From Symbiodinium microadriaticum (Eukaryota; Sar; Dinophyceae; Suessiales; Symbiodiniaceae): 64,000 bases of DNA. The DNA lies in NCBI GenBank assembly GCA_001939145.1, contig LSRX01000340.1, forward strand, positions 492,883 to 556,882, written 5' to 3'. Positions 43,536 through 55,300 of the stretch are shown in pieces. Positions within the stretch are counted from its first letter, which is position 1. Each line of letters opens with the position of its first letter. The notes beneath the pieces are model-generated. The model was given only the letters and a program-made list of their open reading frames with translations, did not search any database and was not told the origin of the DNA. Position numbers and translations under genes: made by a program.

Positions 43536-45028
43536 TCAGAAAGCATTTGGGCGGTCCCTGGTCTTTATGGGGCCATATGCTTCTACACCGCTATACCGGA
43601 ATGTTTGGCGTGTTCTTGCTGCGTTTCAGATACCGTACCCGCACCCGTGCATCTGCTCGACGCCTGGCCCAGAGTCGCTTCTTTATAAGAGTATTGATAT
43701 GCTATAACCTGACATGACACCACAAGGTTTGTGTAGTAGAGTGCAGCAGAATTTAGTATCCATTTAAGGTTTGGAGTCTGTATCTCGGGACGAGATGTCC
43801 AAAGCTCCCATACAAGAATAAGAGACGACTGCAAAGGGTGCATTTGAGAACACTAGCTTATGAATCAACTGGAGGGTGCATCCTGAAGCCGCCAAGCTTG
43901 ACTTTGTCTTTTCGCATTGTTACCTGCAGTCCCCGGACAGGGGCCTTCGTGGTTTCATGTCAGTACCCTCAGAGTCCGGCCTGAATTCTGCTCGGTTCCC
44001 GGCTGAGGGCTTCTGCTCCCGTCGGCTGAAGCTTTCGAGTTCCGAGAGTCGGGTTTCAAAAGTAGGGCTTCAGAGTGCGGAGTTTGGGGTTCCTGTCGTT
44101 CAGATCGGACGGCCAGTCTGATTCAAGCTCCGAGTTGCGCTCCAGGGCCTTAGTTCATGAAGCCAAAACCGCAAGTCTTTCAAGCTTCGGAAGACCCCAC
44201 ACGCAAATCCTAAGCAGCAGTCTGACACCACAGATGAGAAGCCCAAATCAAAGCCCAAAGCCTATGCTAGCCGCCTGACTCTTTCGCCTTCCAGCGGGGA
44301 GGCCACGCTTGATGGCTTACACTGACGCCCTTGGCTTGCATGGATCGTGCATCAGAAGTCTTGACGAGAACATTATGGGATGTCCCAACCTTATGGTTGT
44401 GTTTGTGTGGGGTTATTTGGGGTTCCTCTAGTTCAAGATTTCAGTAAGAAACCCGAAACCATTTGTTGAGAAGCCTCCTGTGATTTAAGATCGGTCTAAG
44501 GAAGGCAGTAAGGCATCATGCAAGCATTGATTCTTGTTGGGGGGCTTTCTATGATGTTGTACTAAGCAGGCATCAAGAAGGCGCGTGAACAGCCAGCCAA
44601 GGACTGAAGAAGTGTGTACCTTTGGCTGAGAGTGTTAGCGTGCCTTTAAGGGGTTAGCTTCACTGCTTCAGTATTGCACCTCGATGCACCGGGTGCTTGA
44701 GAGGGGATTAGAATTTTGCGGAGGTTGGAAGCCATGTTGATCTAAAGACTTCTCCGGCTTATTCTCCGGACCCTTAGGCCAGGGTCATCCATGCAAGCTG
44801 GCGCGCGAGGGGTCTTAGCTTACATCTGCCAGGAGGGCCCCCCTCACAGGATCTTCTGCCAAAAGGAGAATGTACGGCTACTTGGTTCAGCCTTTTGTCT
44901 AAAAGTTTCTCACGGGGTAGAGCGAAAAAGCTAAAGATTTAATGCCAAGAGGCCGAGCATGACATGGCTGCACGTCCGGGTGCTTCTAGCGACTGGTCAG
45001 TGCCCGCAAAACGAAAGATTCACACCAG

Positions 45029-45080
45029 ATCTTGTCGAGCTGCAAAGAGAGTACAGACGCTTGGAGCAAGAAATTTCTTG
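45029..45080 (+). CDS. unassigned exon, coiled-coil-like (LVELQREYRRLEQEI)
   Basis: The acceptor is CACACCAG. Heptad-like leucines in DLVELQREYRRLEQEI suggest a coiled coil. It could be an early exon of gene E. The 3' end is approximate. Confidence 0.45.
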
Positions 45081-47417
45081 GAATTTCATGGGGAGTGTAA
45101 GTGTTAAGTGTGCCCAAAGTCATACGGGAGCGTTCTTGAAATTCAGTGTAGCTTTAACGGGCAAGTAGATTCCGACGATTTAGAGTAATTGTCCGGAGGT
45201 TCCCTGTTTGCTGATTCGCTTGTTACTTTCAGAGATAAATGTTCGTTGCTGCATCGTGGGCAGCAGTGCAACCACACCTGGGATTGCCTCAGGGTTCAAT
45301 CTTGGCAAGGTCCTCTTGGCACAGAAAGCAGGAAGAAACCGCAGCCCCACCTATTGGCGCAAATGGAGTCGCGAAGTCCTGCATGCAGCCGTGCTGCCGA
45401 ACATTTGTGTAATACAGCTTGCTGCCACCAAGCAGAAGAAACTTGTGCAACCTGGCTATGATGCTGTGGTAGGCTTTCTGGTTAGCAGTGGTTGGAACAG
45501 CACCAGAATCACAGGACGAAAAAGGAGCAGCAGAAGCAGTAAGAGGAGAGTAGCAGAAGTTAGTAGTAGTTAGTAGTCGCACAGTAGCATGCCTTCTTCT
45601 GGAGTTTAGCGTCGTCATCACCGCCATCAGCATCTACAGCATGGCGATGAGGCGAAGGATGAGTGAAAAGTTCGCATGCATGTGTTTTTGGCACTAGATA
45701 GGAACCGCACATATCAGGCAGCGCAGGACTCCGGCTGTCACCGGAAGCAGTGCAGGTTTTCTTGAATGCCAGAACCCTTCCACATGACATTCCTTCAAGC
45801 TCCCAGGCATGCAAGCTGGAACCCCAGAACCCACCAAAGCGCCCAATACCCTAGACCATTCACCTCTTGAGTTTTCTTAGTTTCGAGGTTCTACGCCCGA
45901 AGAGGTTGCAGCACTCAAGTTTGAGCTCCAGAGCCCACAGGCTCAAATAATCTGATGCTTCAATAAGAACAGAGTCTACAGGGTTACGATGACACGATTG
46001 TAATCTTTATGGTATGGCCTTTGGGCTCAAGAGCCGTAGCATGTGGGTCTTAGACCATCCTACACCCTTACACCACTGAAGCTCTGCACTTGACCACAGA
46101 CGCTTCCTGCTTCCGTCAGCTCACAGCATAGAGACATCTCTGGATATCGGACAACCGGAGAGGGCGAGGATGCAAAGGACTTGGCGGTTAGAGTTTGGAT
46201 TTAGTTGTTTAGGGTGCAGGAGTTCATGACTTTGGCGATGGTTCAATGGTATTCAGGGAGAGCTTGGTAACTAGGCAGAGGATACAAGAGGTCCATTCAC
46301 CTTTCTGGCTCACCAAGCTCGTGACCACTTGTGCACCGGTCGAGAAAGCGCCATCGAAAAGCTGCTCTGCACGCGGGGTCCCGGCAAACGTTGCCAGTTC
46401 GTGATTAGATACCATCTACTTCGACATCCAAGTGACTTACATCTTGCTGTGCTTGCTGCTACGGGGAGCCTCCAAGGCACCCCTTGAAGAAATGTAGCAA
46501 CGCCTGAGAAAACAACCTGCATCTTACAGTCACTGCAGCACTGTGCTATACAACGTGCCGCAACACAAATTCTTCAGGCTACATTAACAATTCGTGCTCA
46601 GGTTGCCAAGGCCAAGGCTTCGCAACTTCAAGCGCACACACGCAGCGGCATGCACTTTCCATCTAGTCGGAGCTGGTTCCTTTCCTTTGCATTTCATAAG
46701 TCTTCTGGCCCATACCATAGGCTTGTGGCACTTTGCCGTTATGGTCCATGGTGCTTTACGCGTGCTTTTACATAATTCGTTGGATTGTGCCCTGTCCTCT
46801 TCACAAGCCTGATGATTCTGACTTCTGGCCAGGCAAAAGACATGCAAAAAGCATTCCTGGGTGGATAGTTCTTGGCATTGTCTCGCCAAAGCTCCAAACA
46901 TGCCTCGTACATGCACAGTTGCATGCGAAGGCCGAGCACGCACTGAATCACAAGCGTACGTTCGCAAGCCGACCCCGAAGGTTTCCGTATCCTGCATTCC
47001 CACATGAAGCCTTAAATCCGAAACACCTGAGGCACCTTTAGGCATCTTCAGGCCCCGCAAATACAAAGATCTGAAGCCTGGAGGATCATCCGCGCCGCGC
47101 CGTTTTTTCTCTGGCAGTTTCGAAGCATCACTTTAGGGTTCATGCCACTCGCTTATGTTGTGTTCTCCTCGTCCTACTTATTGCCAGCACTGTGCTTCTG
47201 GCCATGGTAAGGTAGGCTGGAGAAACATGGAGAAACCGCAATCCCTAAGCCCTAACGCCGACTGCGCAGCTTCGCTTTTCACGTGCTGTTGGCACTGCTG
47301 CGAGCTTCAGAGATGCCCCTTCGGCACAACTTTCCTGAGCTTCCAAGGGTTGAGTGTCAAGGGCTTCGTCGGGTGTTCTGTTTTATCGGTGTTCCATAAA
47401 GAGTTGTGTATGTAGGG
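45081..47417. other. non-coding or unresolved stretch
   Basis: Several open frames occur on both strands (for example about 45208-45573), but no splice-consistent exon could be fixed. A few TTTAGGG-like words occur near 46190-46220. Confidence 0.4.
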
Positions 47418-47500
47418 TTTCGGGATGTGTTTGACCGCATGTGCACGGACGTCGGGGGCTTGGAGTACAAGCAAGCGATAGATGAGAGCTCCGGTTATCG
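47418..47500 (+). CDS. unassigned exon candidate (VFDRMCTDVGGLEYKQAIDE)
   Basis: The frame FRDVFDRMCTDVGGLEYKQA and onward has protein-like composition. It lies between a C-rich tract (CCCTAAGCCCTAACGCC, about 47243) and a later G-rich tract. The splice ends are not clear. Confidence 0.35.
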
Positions 47501-48020
47501 TATTCGCGGATGTCAGAATTTGCTTGGAAGTCTCCTCGAAGCACCCCAAAGCAACTTCAGCCCGAAGCCGGCACAGCCACCCTGCCAAATGCCGTAAGCA
47601 TCAAGCCCCAAAGCCCCTACACCCCCACAGCCCGCACCCTTAACCGGAATCCCAAACCCCCCAAACAAATCCCTACACTCGCCATACCGATTAAACCGAA
47701 CCCTGAAACCCTCAACCCAACAAGCCAAGTACCCACAAGCCGCTTCCGACAAAGCCTCTAAGCCCAGTTTCAACGGCTGTGACCGCTCTGCCGCCCTGCG
47801 ATGACTTCGAGCATGAAGATGGCCTTCCAGGCTCTCCTTTGTCGGGATTCATGCGCGGTTTTAGGGTTTAGGGTTTCAGGGTGGTGCGGTTTTATTCTGA
47901 GGGCCTTAGATGATTCCAAAAAGCCAAAGGAATAATTCGCTAAAGCTTTCAACGTAAGAAAACCTATGGTTTCATCGTGCCGTTATTTCTAAGGGTCGAC
48001 GAACGGTTTCAGAGGGTGTG

Positions 48021-48424
48021 TATATATTATATAATATAATATACTATATAATATAATATACTATAATATAAAATAGTAAAATATAATATAATATAATATA
48101 ATATAATTTTTTATATAATATGATATAATATATTATAATATAATATAATATAATATAGTATAATATAATATAATATAATATAACATAATATAATATAATA
48201 TAACATAACATAATATAATATAACATAACATAACATAACATAATATAACATAACATAATATAACATAATATAACATAATATAACATAATATAACATAATA
48301 TAATATAATATAATATAATATAATATAAGATAACATAATATAATATAATATAATACAATATGATATAATATAATATAATATAATATAATATAATATAATA
48401 TAATATAATATAATATAATATAGT
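48021..48424. repeat. (TAATA)n pentanucleotide satellite
   Basis: About 400 bp of ATAAT/ATAAC pentanucleotide units with scattered A-to-G/C variants clustered in the middle (ATAAC between about 48180 and 48300). The long minus-strand ILYYI frames are translations of it. Confidence 0.95.
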
Positions 48425-49055
48425 ATATGTCGTCTTGAGGGTGTTATAAAGCACTCATAAATGCAGTAAGGCGCTGTATGAGCCTTTTGTAGGGGTTTGC
48501 GAGGGTTATGTGTATGGCCTTTTGCATGGGTCTTGAAATTCTGTGTCCATTTTCGGGGAGCGGGGGGAGGTGGGTCCCTAAAGCCGTTTGCTGATACTCC
48601 TGTGTTCATTCTGATGCAGCGCAGTTCTGGCCGGGGTGCTGCAATCACCAGAATTATGTGGCTTTTGGTGTGTTTCTTCTTGTGTTAGTTCTTGTCGATG
48701 ATCATTGACGGCAGTACGCAAGCGTTGTTGAGGCATGTTTCCACATGGGTGCGGACAGCGCGGAAGAGTTGTCACCATCCTGAGTTTAATGTTCCTTGTG
48801 CTGAGCAAACTTAGTGCACCAAAATGATGAGTTGCGTCATGACGCTAAAGACTGCTACTTGTATTTACGTTACATCGTGTGTGTGAGAGAGATTCTACGT
48901 CCGTCAGTATTACTCTGACTACTGCTTCTGTTATCATTACCAAGATATGCCAATCACTTGCTACTAGTGCGAGTACTATCCAGTATCTTCTAGCTCTCCA
49001 CCCGTTGATAAGACACAACACGCAACGCAGCCGAACTGAACAATGCTCGTCCCAG

Positions 49056-49101
49056 GCCAGGAAGGCCAAGGGAATGGCAGACGATCTGGCAGAGAAAGCA
49101 G
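49056..49101 (+). CDS. gene E exon (ARKAKGMADDLAEKA)
   Basis: The acceptor is GTCCCAG and the donor is GC (AGCAG|GCCGTT) in phase 1. Its intron to the next exon (49102-49189) is only 88 bp. Confidence 0.6.
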
Positions 49102-52100
49102 GCCGTTGATTTGCCGAGCATTCGATGGGTGAGAAAGAATAGTAATTGTGTGTGTATGTATATCATACAGATACTTCTGTGTATGCAAGCGGCACATGCT
49201 CGGCTCCGTTTGCTCAAGCCTCCGTCGAAGAAAGCAAGCCAAGAAGAGCTTCGGAGTTTCTGCGCGTGGGCCCTAAGGACCCTAAGCCCTCAGCCTGGTA
49301 AAATCGCGACACCCCCATAAATTCCCCACCCTGCAAAGTCGGGCTCGTCCTAGCAAGGCCGGGAGGCAAAAAAAAACCCTAAGCCCCCAAAATTCTCCAA
49401 GAACCCAAGACTCCCTCCTTGCCTTCCGGATGGATTCCCTGGAAGCCTGGCGACTCCTAGGCCAGACCGAGGCCCTGACGAGGCCCCTGACGAGCGCTGC
49501 TTCCAAAAACCGCTAGAAAGAGAGAGCCGACATGCCCCCCCCGGAATTTTTGTTGGTTTTTTTGACAATAAAAAGGAGGAGGCTTCCAGGGCTTGCAGGT
49601 GTTAGAGGGTGTTTTGTTAGCAGGTTCTTTGGGCTTTACTGTAGGGTTTCAATGACTTGAAGCTTAGGTTTACAGTCGGCACAAAGCTGCAAGCTGGGCA
49701 GTGGCTGGGACCTTGTGCCGCGATGATTAGAAAAGGATTATATGATTGTATCATAGGGCCAACGGACAGCAGCACAAGAGAGAGCGAGAGAGCTCTGGGA
49801 AACCTCTCTGCCCCTAACCCTGCTGAAAGAAAGAGAGGGAGAGCGACGCAGAAAGTTGGATTGGCTTGGCCTCTTGGTGCCTCACATCAAGGAAAAAGAT
49901 GGAAGACTCAGGGAGAGATGGAGCAAGAGAATGATTGGCCGGCTCACAATCGAACCTAAGCAGGACCCGCGTAATCATTTTATGGCGGTTTACATGGAGG
50001 GCGTTGCCGTGTTTGTGGTGGCCTTCCTCGCTGTCTTCGTAAGCACATGATTCCATGGCAAGCATCATTTTTTCACCCAGCTGTCCATACTTCTGTGACT
50101 GGTATTCGTATTGGCCCCGTCATTTTTATTACTTGTATGTGTAACTTCGGATTGCTTCAGGTTGTGGTAGTTGGGACAACAAATCCGGCGTTGATCGGTG
50201 GTTCTATCCACCTCTAAACCATAGGCCCAAAAGCCTAAACCCTAAGCTTTATGACTCCAAAGAGCCCTGTCCACGAAAAGCTTCAACCCCTGTATAAGCC
50301 CTCTAACAAGCCTGTGCCGCAGCCCGATTTCCCGTGTTCGAAGAGCCATGGACGACAGATCATGGAGCTCTTGACAGGCTTTAAGGCATGTGAAGCCCGG
50401 AGCTCGTCTTGAGTCCTTGAAACCTAAGCCTCAACTCTACTGTTGAATAAAACAGGCCTGAAAGCCCCTCATCTCGCGAAGGCAGGAGTTTCTCCCCTAC
50501 AAAAGCTACGTAGGACTTGAGAAGCTTGCAAGCTCGGCCTCGATGGAGACTCCTGCAGCACAGCCCCCACCGACTCCGAACTCTAATGCCACGCGGCTCT
50601 CCGTTCTTCGAAACGGTCCCCGGGAGGGAAGCCTAGCCTAAACCCGTTCAGCATGGTGTAGTTGTAACTGCAGAAATTCGACTGTGGGACGAACATTCCG
50701 ACTGAAGGCTCCCTCTCGAGGCCATGTCTGAAGGTTTGAAGAGGTGTGCTTCGCTCCGGGGTTCTTATCTTAAGCCGCGAGCGTTTAGCCCTAAAACTTC
50801 AACACCCTCAAGCCTGAGTCAGCCTGAGCTGCATTCTCTCTCGCAAGTCTCAGGTTGTTGTGCTTGGATCAGGCTTCCCTGTGTTCGTTTTTGAGGGCTG
50901 GGGTGGTGGGAAGCCGAGCAGGCAAACAGGGACCTTAGAATTGCCATGTTATGGCTTAGAATCCACGCATCAGAGCAAGTTGCAGTTGGATAATTAGTTG
51001 GGATCCTACAATCCTCTTAAGAGGGACAAGCCCCAACTGTTCGTCAACGCTCCCAACACCTGAAGCAAACCCAAGGCAACTCAGCGGCTCGCACTGCATG
51101 TCAATGCACGCCGCAGGCTACCAACGCATCTCAGCTTGCCTGGGTTCATGGAGATGCAACTTAGGTCTTCCAACAGCTCCATGTCACATCATTCATTAAC
51201 GGGAAATCCACTAGGCCAGCGTAGACCTCCCAACAGTAAAGGATCATCAAGCAAACACATCACGAGCACCCTCAACTGCACCCTTGTTTCTCTCCGCAGC
51301 TCCCCCTTTCCCCTCGACCCTGCTCGTAATGCTCAGATGGCGACCGGAGATGCGGGCTTCCTCCGTCTCTACCTCCTTGTTTCTTCCGTGTCTTGTTCCA
51401 CCCTTCCTTCTCCACCCCGTCTGAACACACCCTGAGCCCGGTACAACCTCATTGGAAAGCGTTACTATACTCAACGAGCCCTAACCCTAGCTCCCGGGTC
51501 GTTCTGAACGCTCTTTTCGGCAACAACAGTATCTGCTCGCGTTCATGAAAAAACTTTGCCGGTTGGCCTCAAGTGCCTGTTAGTTTGAAGCCCCTTCGAC
51601 CCAACTCCTTCAGCATGCTTGACCCCCATGACCCGAGCAGGCAGCCGTAGTCTCCACGCAGCTCCAGACCCGAAAGCCCTAAACCCTGAGGGAAAAAAAT
51701 CCCCGCGCAGAAGGTCTCCGGCCAAAGTGGCCCCAGCCACGGCGAGGCCGCCACCGACCGCAGCCCGCAGCTCCCTATGGACCACCATGGAGACGCCCTG
51801 GCTTCGAAATGGTGCTTAAAGATATAAAGATGAGACCCGTGATTCATGAGCCTTTTCCTTTTTATAGGGAGTACACTTATACAGCATAAGTCATAAAGAT
51901 CATGGGCATCCTAAATCTTCAGGACCTGTAAGAAAGGGACTTTCAATCAGGGGTCTGCGGGACCATAACGATGATCGCAAGAACAATGACAGCGATACAG
52001 GACACAGCATGAACCATAGGGTTAGGGTCTTAGGGTGTCGACACCACTTGTCACGATCGAAAGGCCCCATACCTGCATGGCCCAATGCAGTGGCTAGAGT

Positions 52101-52326
52101 ACCAAGCGTCAGTATGAAGGAGTAGGGACTCGGATCTAGATTTTAGGTGGTATCCAAACCCTCAGTCCAAGCCGAACCGAAAACAATAAAGCCGATGTAT
52201 CTCCAAGAACAGGCGCCTCGGATTCCCTGGACCCCAAAGGCAGAGCACAGCCCTTAATGTTTCGATTTCTGCCCGAGGCTGTGCGGCATGTACCTATGTA
52301 TGTGCTGGTACATGCAAATGAACAAC

Positions 52327-52384
<58 letters not shown>

Positions 52385-55300
52385 GATACATATATATATA
52401 TATATATATCATGTCTACACAAGAGTCAGAGAGAGAGAGAGAGAGAGAGAGGTTAGTAATAGGCTGGCTCTTCTGGCCATGGGCTGAGGAAGAAGCATTT
52501 GGAGCTGGAGCTCCAGAGCTTGCGCGAGGCCAAGTTTAGAGGTGTTTCGGGTAACCGGGTAGCAGGGTGGGGGTTGGCGGGAGTGTCGGGTAACTCAAGG
52601 TTTTAGGTAGTGGGTTTGCAGTCCAGGGCTTTTGCAAACAGGTCTTTGGGTGCTTGGTTTTGTCCGGTGTGTCTGGTTTCCAGTTTGGATGTACAGGTGC
52701 ACTTGCTTTACACCGAAGAAGTAGTAGCACAGTGCTTAGTCAAGGAGAGGGGCAGCCTATTCCCTAAACTAAGGTCAGAGTCGCTCTGCATCTCCCGCAA
52801 AACGGTACTGTTTTTTACTTGGCGAAGTCGACCCGAGTGGCACTCAACGATGGCCGCAAGCCCAGCCGGCAGTCCCGAGAGGCCTATGCCAGGAAGATTT
52901 CCGACACTGAGCTCCAGCTTCTCGCCGCAAAAGACGATGGGAATTCAGCACAGATCAACTTGGGATTTTGCATACTCGGGAAGTTGAAGGGGTGTTCGCC
53001 AAGACTCTCTGACAAGATGTTGCGAGAAGGTAACTCCTTTGGAACAACACCGAACTCTCGCAAAGCGTTGTTGAACCCGAAGCCAACAAGTACCCCAACA
53101 AGTGCTGCAGGCAATGTCATGACTGTTGTAAGCAATGCAGGGCTTAAAAGGACGGCAACAGACCCCTAAAGCCTCCGAGCCCTAAACTCGAAATCTCCAC
53201 AGGTGTGAGAAGCAGATCGAAGCCGCAGAGGTGCAGAGAGTCGGGGCGTTTAGGGTGCTTTGCTTTCACAGGTCCCTCAAGCAGTTTAGGGTTCAGCTGG
53301 ATATTGAAGGGACTATATTGGGCGGACCACAGTAATTAAGACTTTGCTATAAGCAGCCAAACCAGTCAGGGGCACAGTACCTCGTATTCATTGTTACTAC
53401 CCGTCGACAGAGAGCGCCGGCAGATCCAACAATCTGCGCGTAAAACAGGTGCTGGTGTTTATGGCAGTCAACCTGTCTACGGGTGCCTGAAGCCTCCCCA
53501 GGCCAGAAATTAAGCCGCGAGCCTTTTTGGCTTTGCAGCAACCCCCCGATCGACTTACTTAGGCCTTTGCATTTGGTCCTTTGTGTGCCTCCAGGCGGAT
53601 CGGAACGAGTGGTTCAAGAAGAAGAAGGCAGCAGTTGACAGAGGAAGTCCGGAGACACGTCCCATACAGCGTAGCTTACTCCATAAATTCTACAGGCTGT
53701 ATATATTTTTTGTATTTATGTATGTGTATATATATATATGTATAGATAGATGGATAGATAGATAGGTAGATAGATAGATATGCATATACGTGTATATGTG
53801 TTATGATCCTATGTGAACCTGAAACTTCCATGCAGTTCACGCTGGGGATTCATATAGGTTTCTTGTTAGGAGAACTGCTGTGCTACCCCAAAAGGAGCAC
53901 CATTGAGGGTCCAAGTAAACATCGGAAGCTTTCGCACGCAGATACAGTCATGGGCATGGAGCTTTAGGAAATGAGTTCGAGGATCTGGATCTGACGTCCC
54001 TATAGCTTACCCCTAAACCCAATATGGGTGGTATGGCTTGGGGTTTAGAATGGCGGGAAGGCTTCAGACGGCTCGGAGTACAGCAACTTGACCCATGAAG
54101 GTTTCTGCACCTGCTAGAGCTGGATATATGTGGCGGGTTCGCTGAGCCATCTGCAACTATGCGGCTACATTCGGCTGGGAGTTTCATAGCATGGCTAAGG
54201 CGTCGAAGCCCAGAGCTGCAAGAAGCGCATCGTACGACCAGAAACCATTTGGGGCCAGGTGGAGATTGCGAAGATCCGCGCAGGCGTCATCGTGATGCAG
54301 GTAGCGTGGGTTTGATCTTCTTGGTGGGCCTGATAGTTTCCTAGTTTTTAGGGCTTCTTTGCCGGTATTGGAAGAGACCCTGGTTTTCTGAAGGGTGGGA
54401 TCGTCAGTCGAACCTTAGAACGGCAACCACAGACCCTAAACCCATGACGAGCATAGTTTGAGTATGTGTATCTTGCTCATCCTGGTTCTCACTGCTATTA
54501 ACTATTCTTCCTATTGCCGCATCGCCGACACACCGATGAGTCTTCTTTCTCCGGCCGGAAAACCCAACCCTCCATACAAGGGTAGCTGCGTACCCCAGAA
54601 GCCACAAGCTGGCGGAAGGCCTTGTTTGAGCGGCGGAAGCGTAAGTTCATCCGGCAGATGGAAGAAGAAAGAGTCTGCTTGGCTGCAGCGTCCGAGGGCT
54701 TCGGGGTTTTAAGGGTTCGGGGTTCGGCTATGTGCGCTACGACGACATGGGATGATGTTTCAGTCATGGAGTGGCGATGCATCGGCTTTCGCATTCCCCT
54801 TTACACAATCCTGGAACCTGGAAGGTTGTAGGGATAGAGGATGGGGTTTAGGGAGGTCCAGGCCGCCGGTAAAATACAGAGGTCTGAATATCTAGTGTGA
54901 GGACTATCCCCTCATGGTCCGGATATTTGGGCTTCTCAAAACCATGGACGGAAAAAAACCTTGGAAGGTTGTTCTGGGCTTCGGACCTTTCGAACGGCTG
55001 CGGCTGCGGCCTTTTGAAAGGTTGTGGGCGTTCTTGTTTTTCTTACCCTGGGTTGTTGGGCCCAGGGTTAAGGGTCCATGACTCTAAGCAAGCATTCCAA
55101 AAAAAGGAGGTGGCCCAAAACCGTGAAGCCCCAAAGCCAAAACCAAATAGCCCCTGCCCCGCGCCACCCCCCCCCCCCCCCCCCCCAAACCCACCTTCTC
55201 GTGTAAGGTGCACACGCAAGCTGACCCTGTAGAACCACCCTAGCTCCGAAAGCCTTCAGCCCAGGAACAGACTGCCAAGCAGAGAAAAGAGATGGACGAG

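Larger units (their letters stand above)
49269..52827. other. intron-like stretch of gene E
   Basis: 3.5 kb without a firm exon. An Arg/Glu-rich + frame at about 49790-49980 (KEREGERRRKLDW, KEKDGRLRERWSKR) could be one. It also holds the TA/GA microsatellite at 52327-52455 and scattered CCCTAAA/TTTAGGG words. Confidence 0.45.

Noticed and set aside
46018-46045. TTTGGGCTCAAG followed by AGCCGTAGCAT, resembling parts of the dinoflagellate spliced leader
   Set aside because: The two parts are in the wrong order with mismatches, and no exon follows; chance is likely.
48044-48648. 136- and 171-codon minus-strand frames
   Set aside because: Repeated ILYYI from the pentanucleotide satellite.
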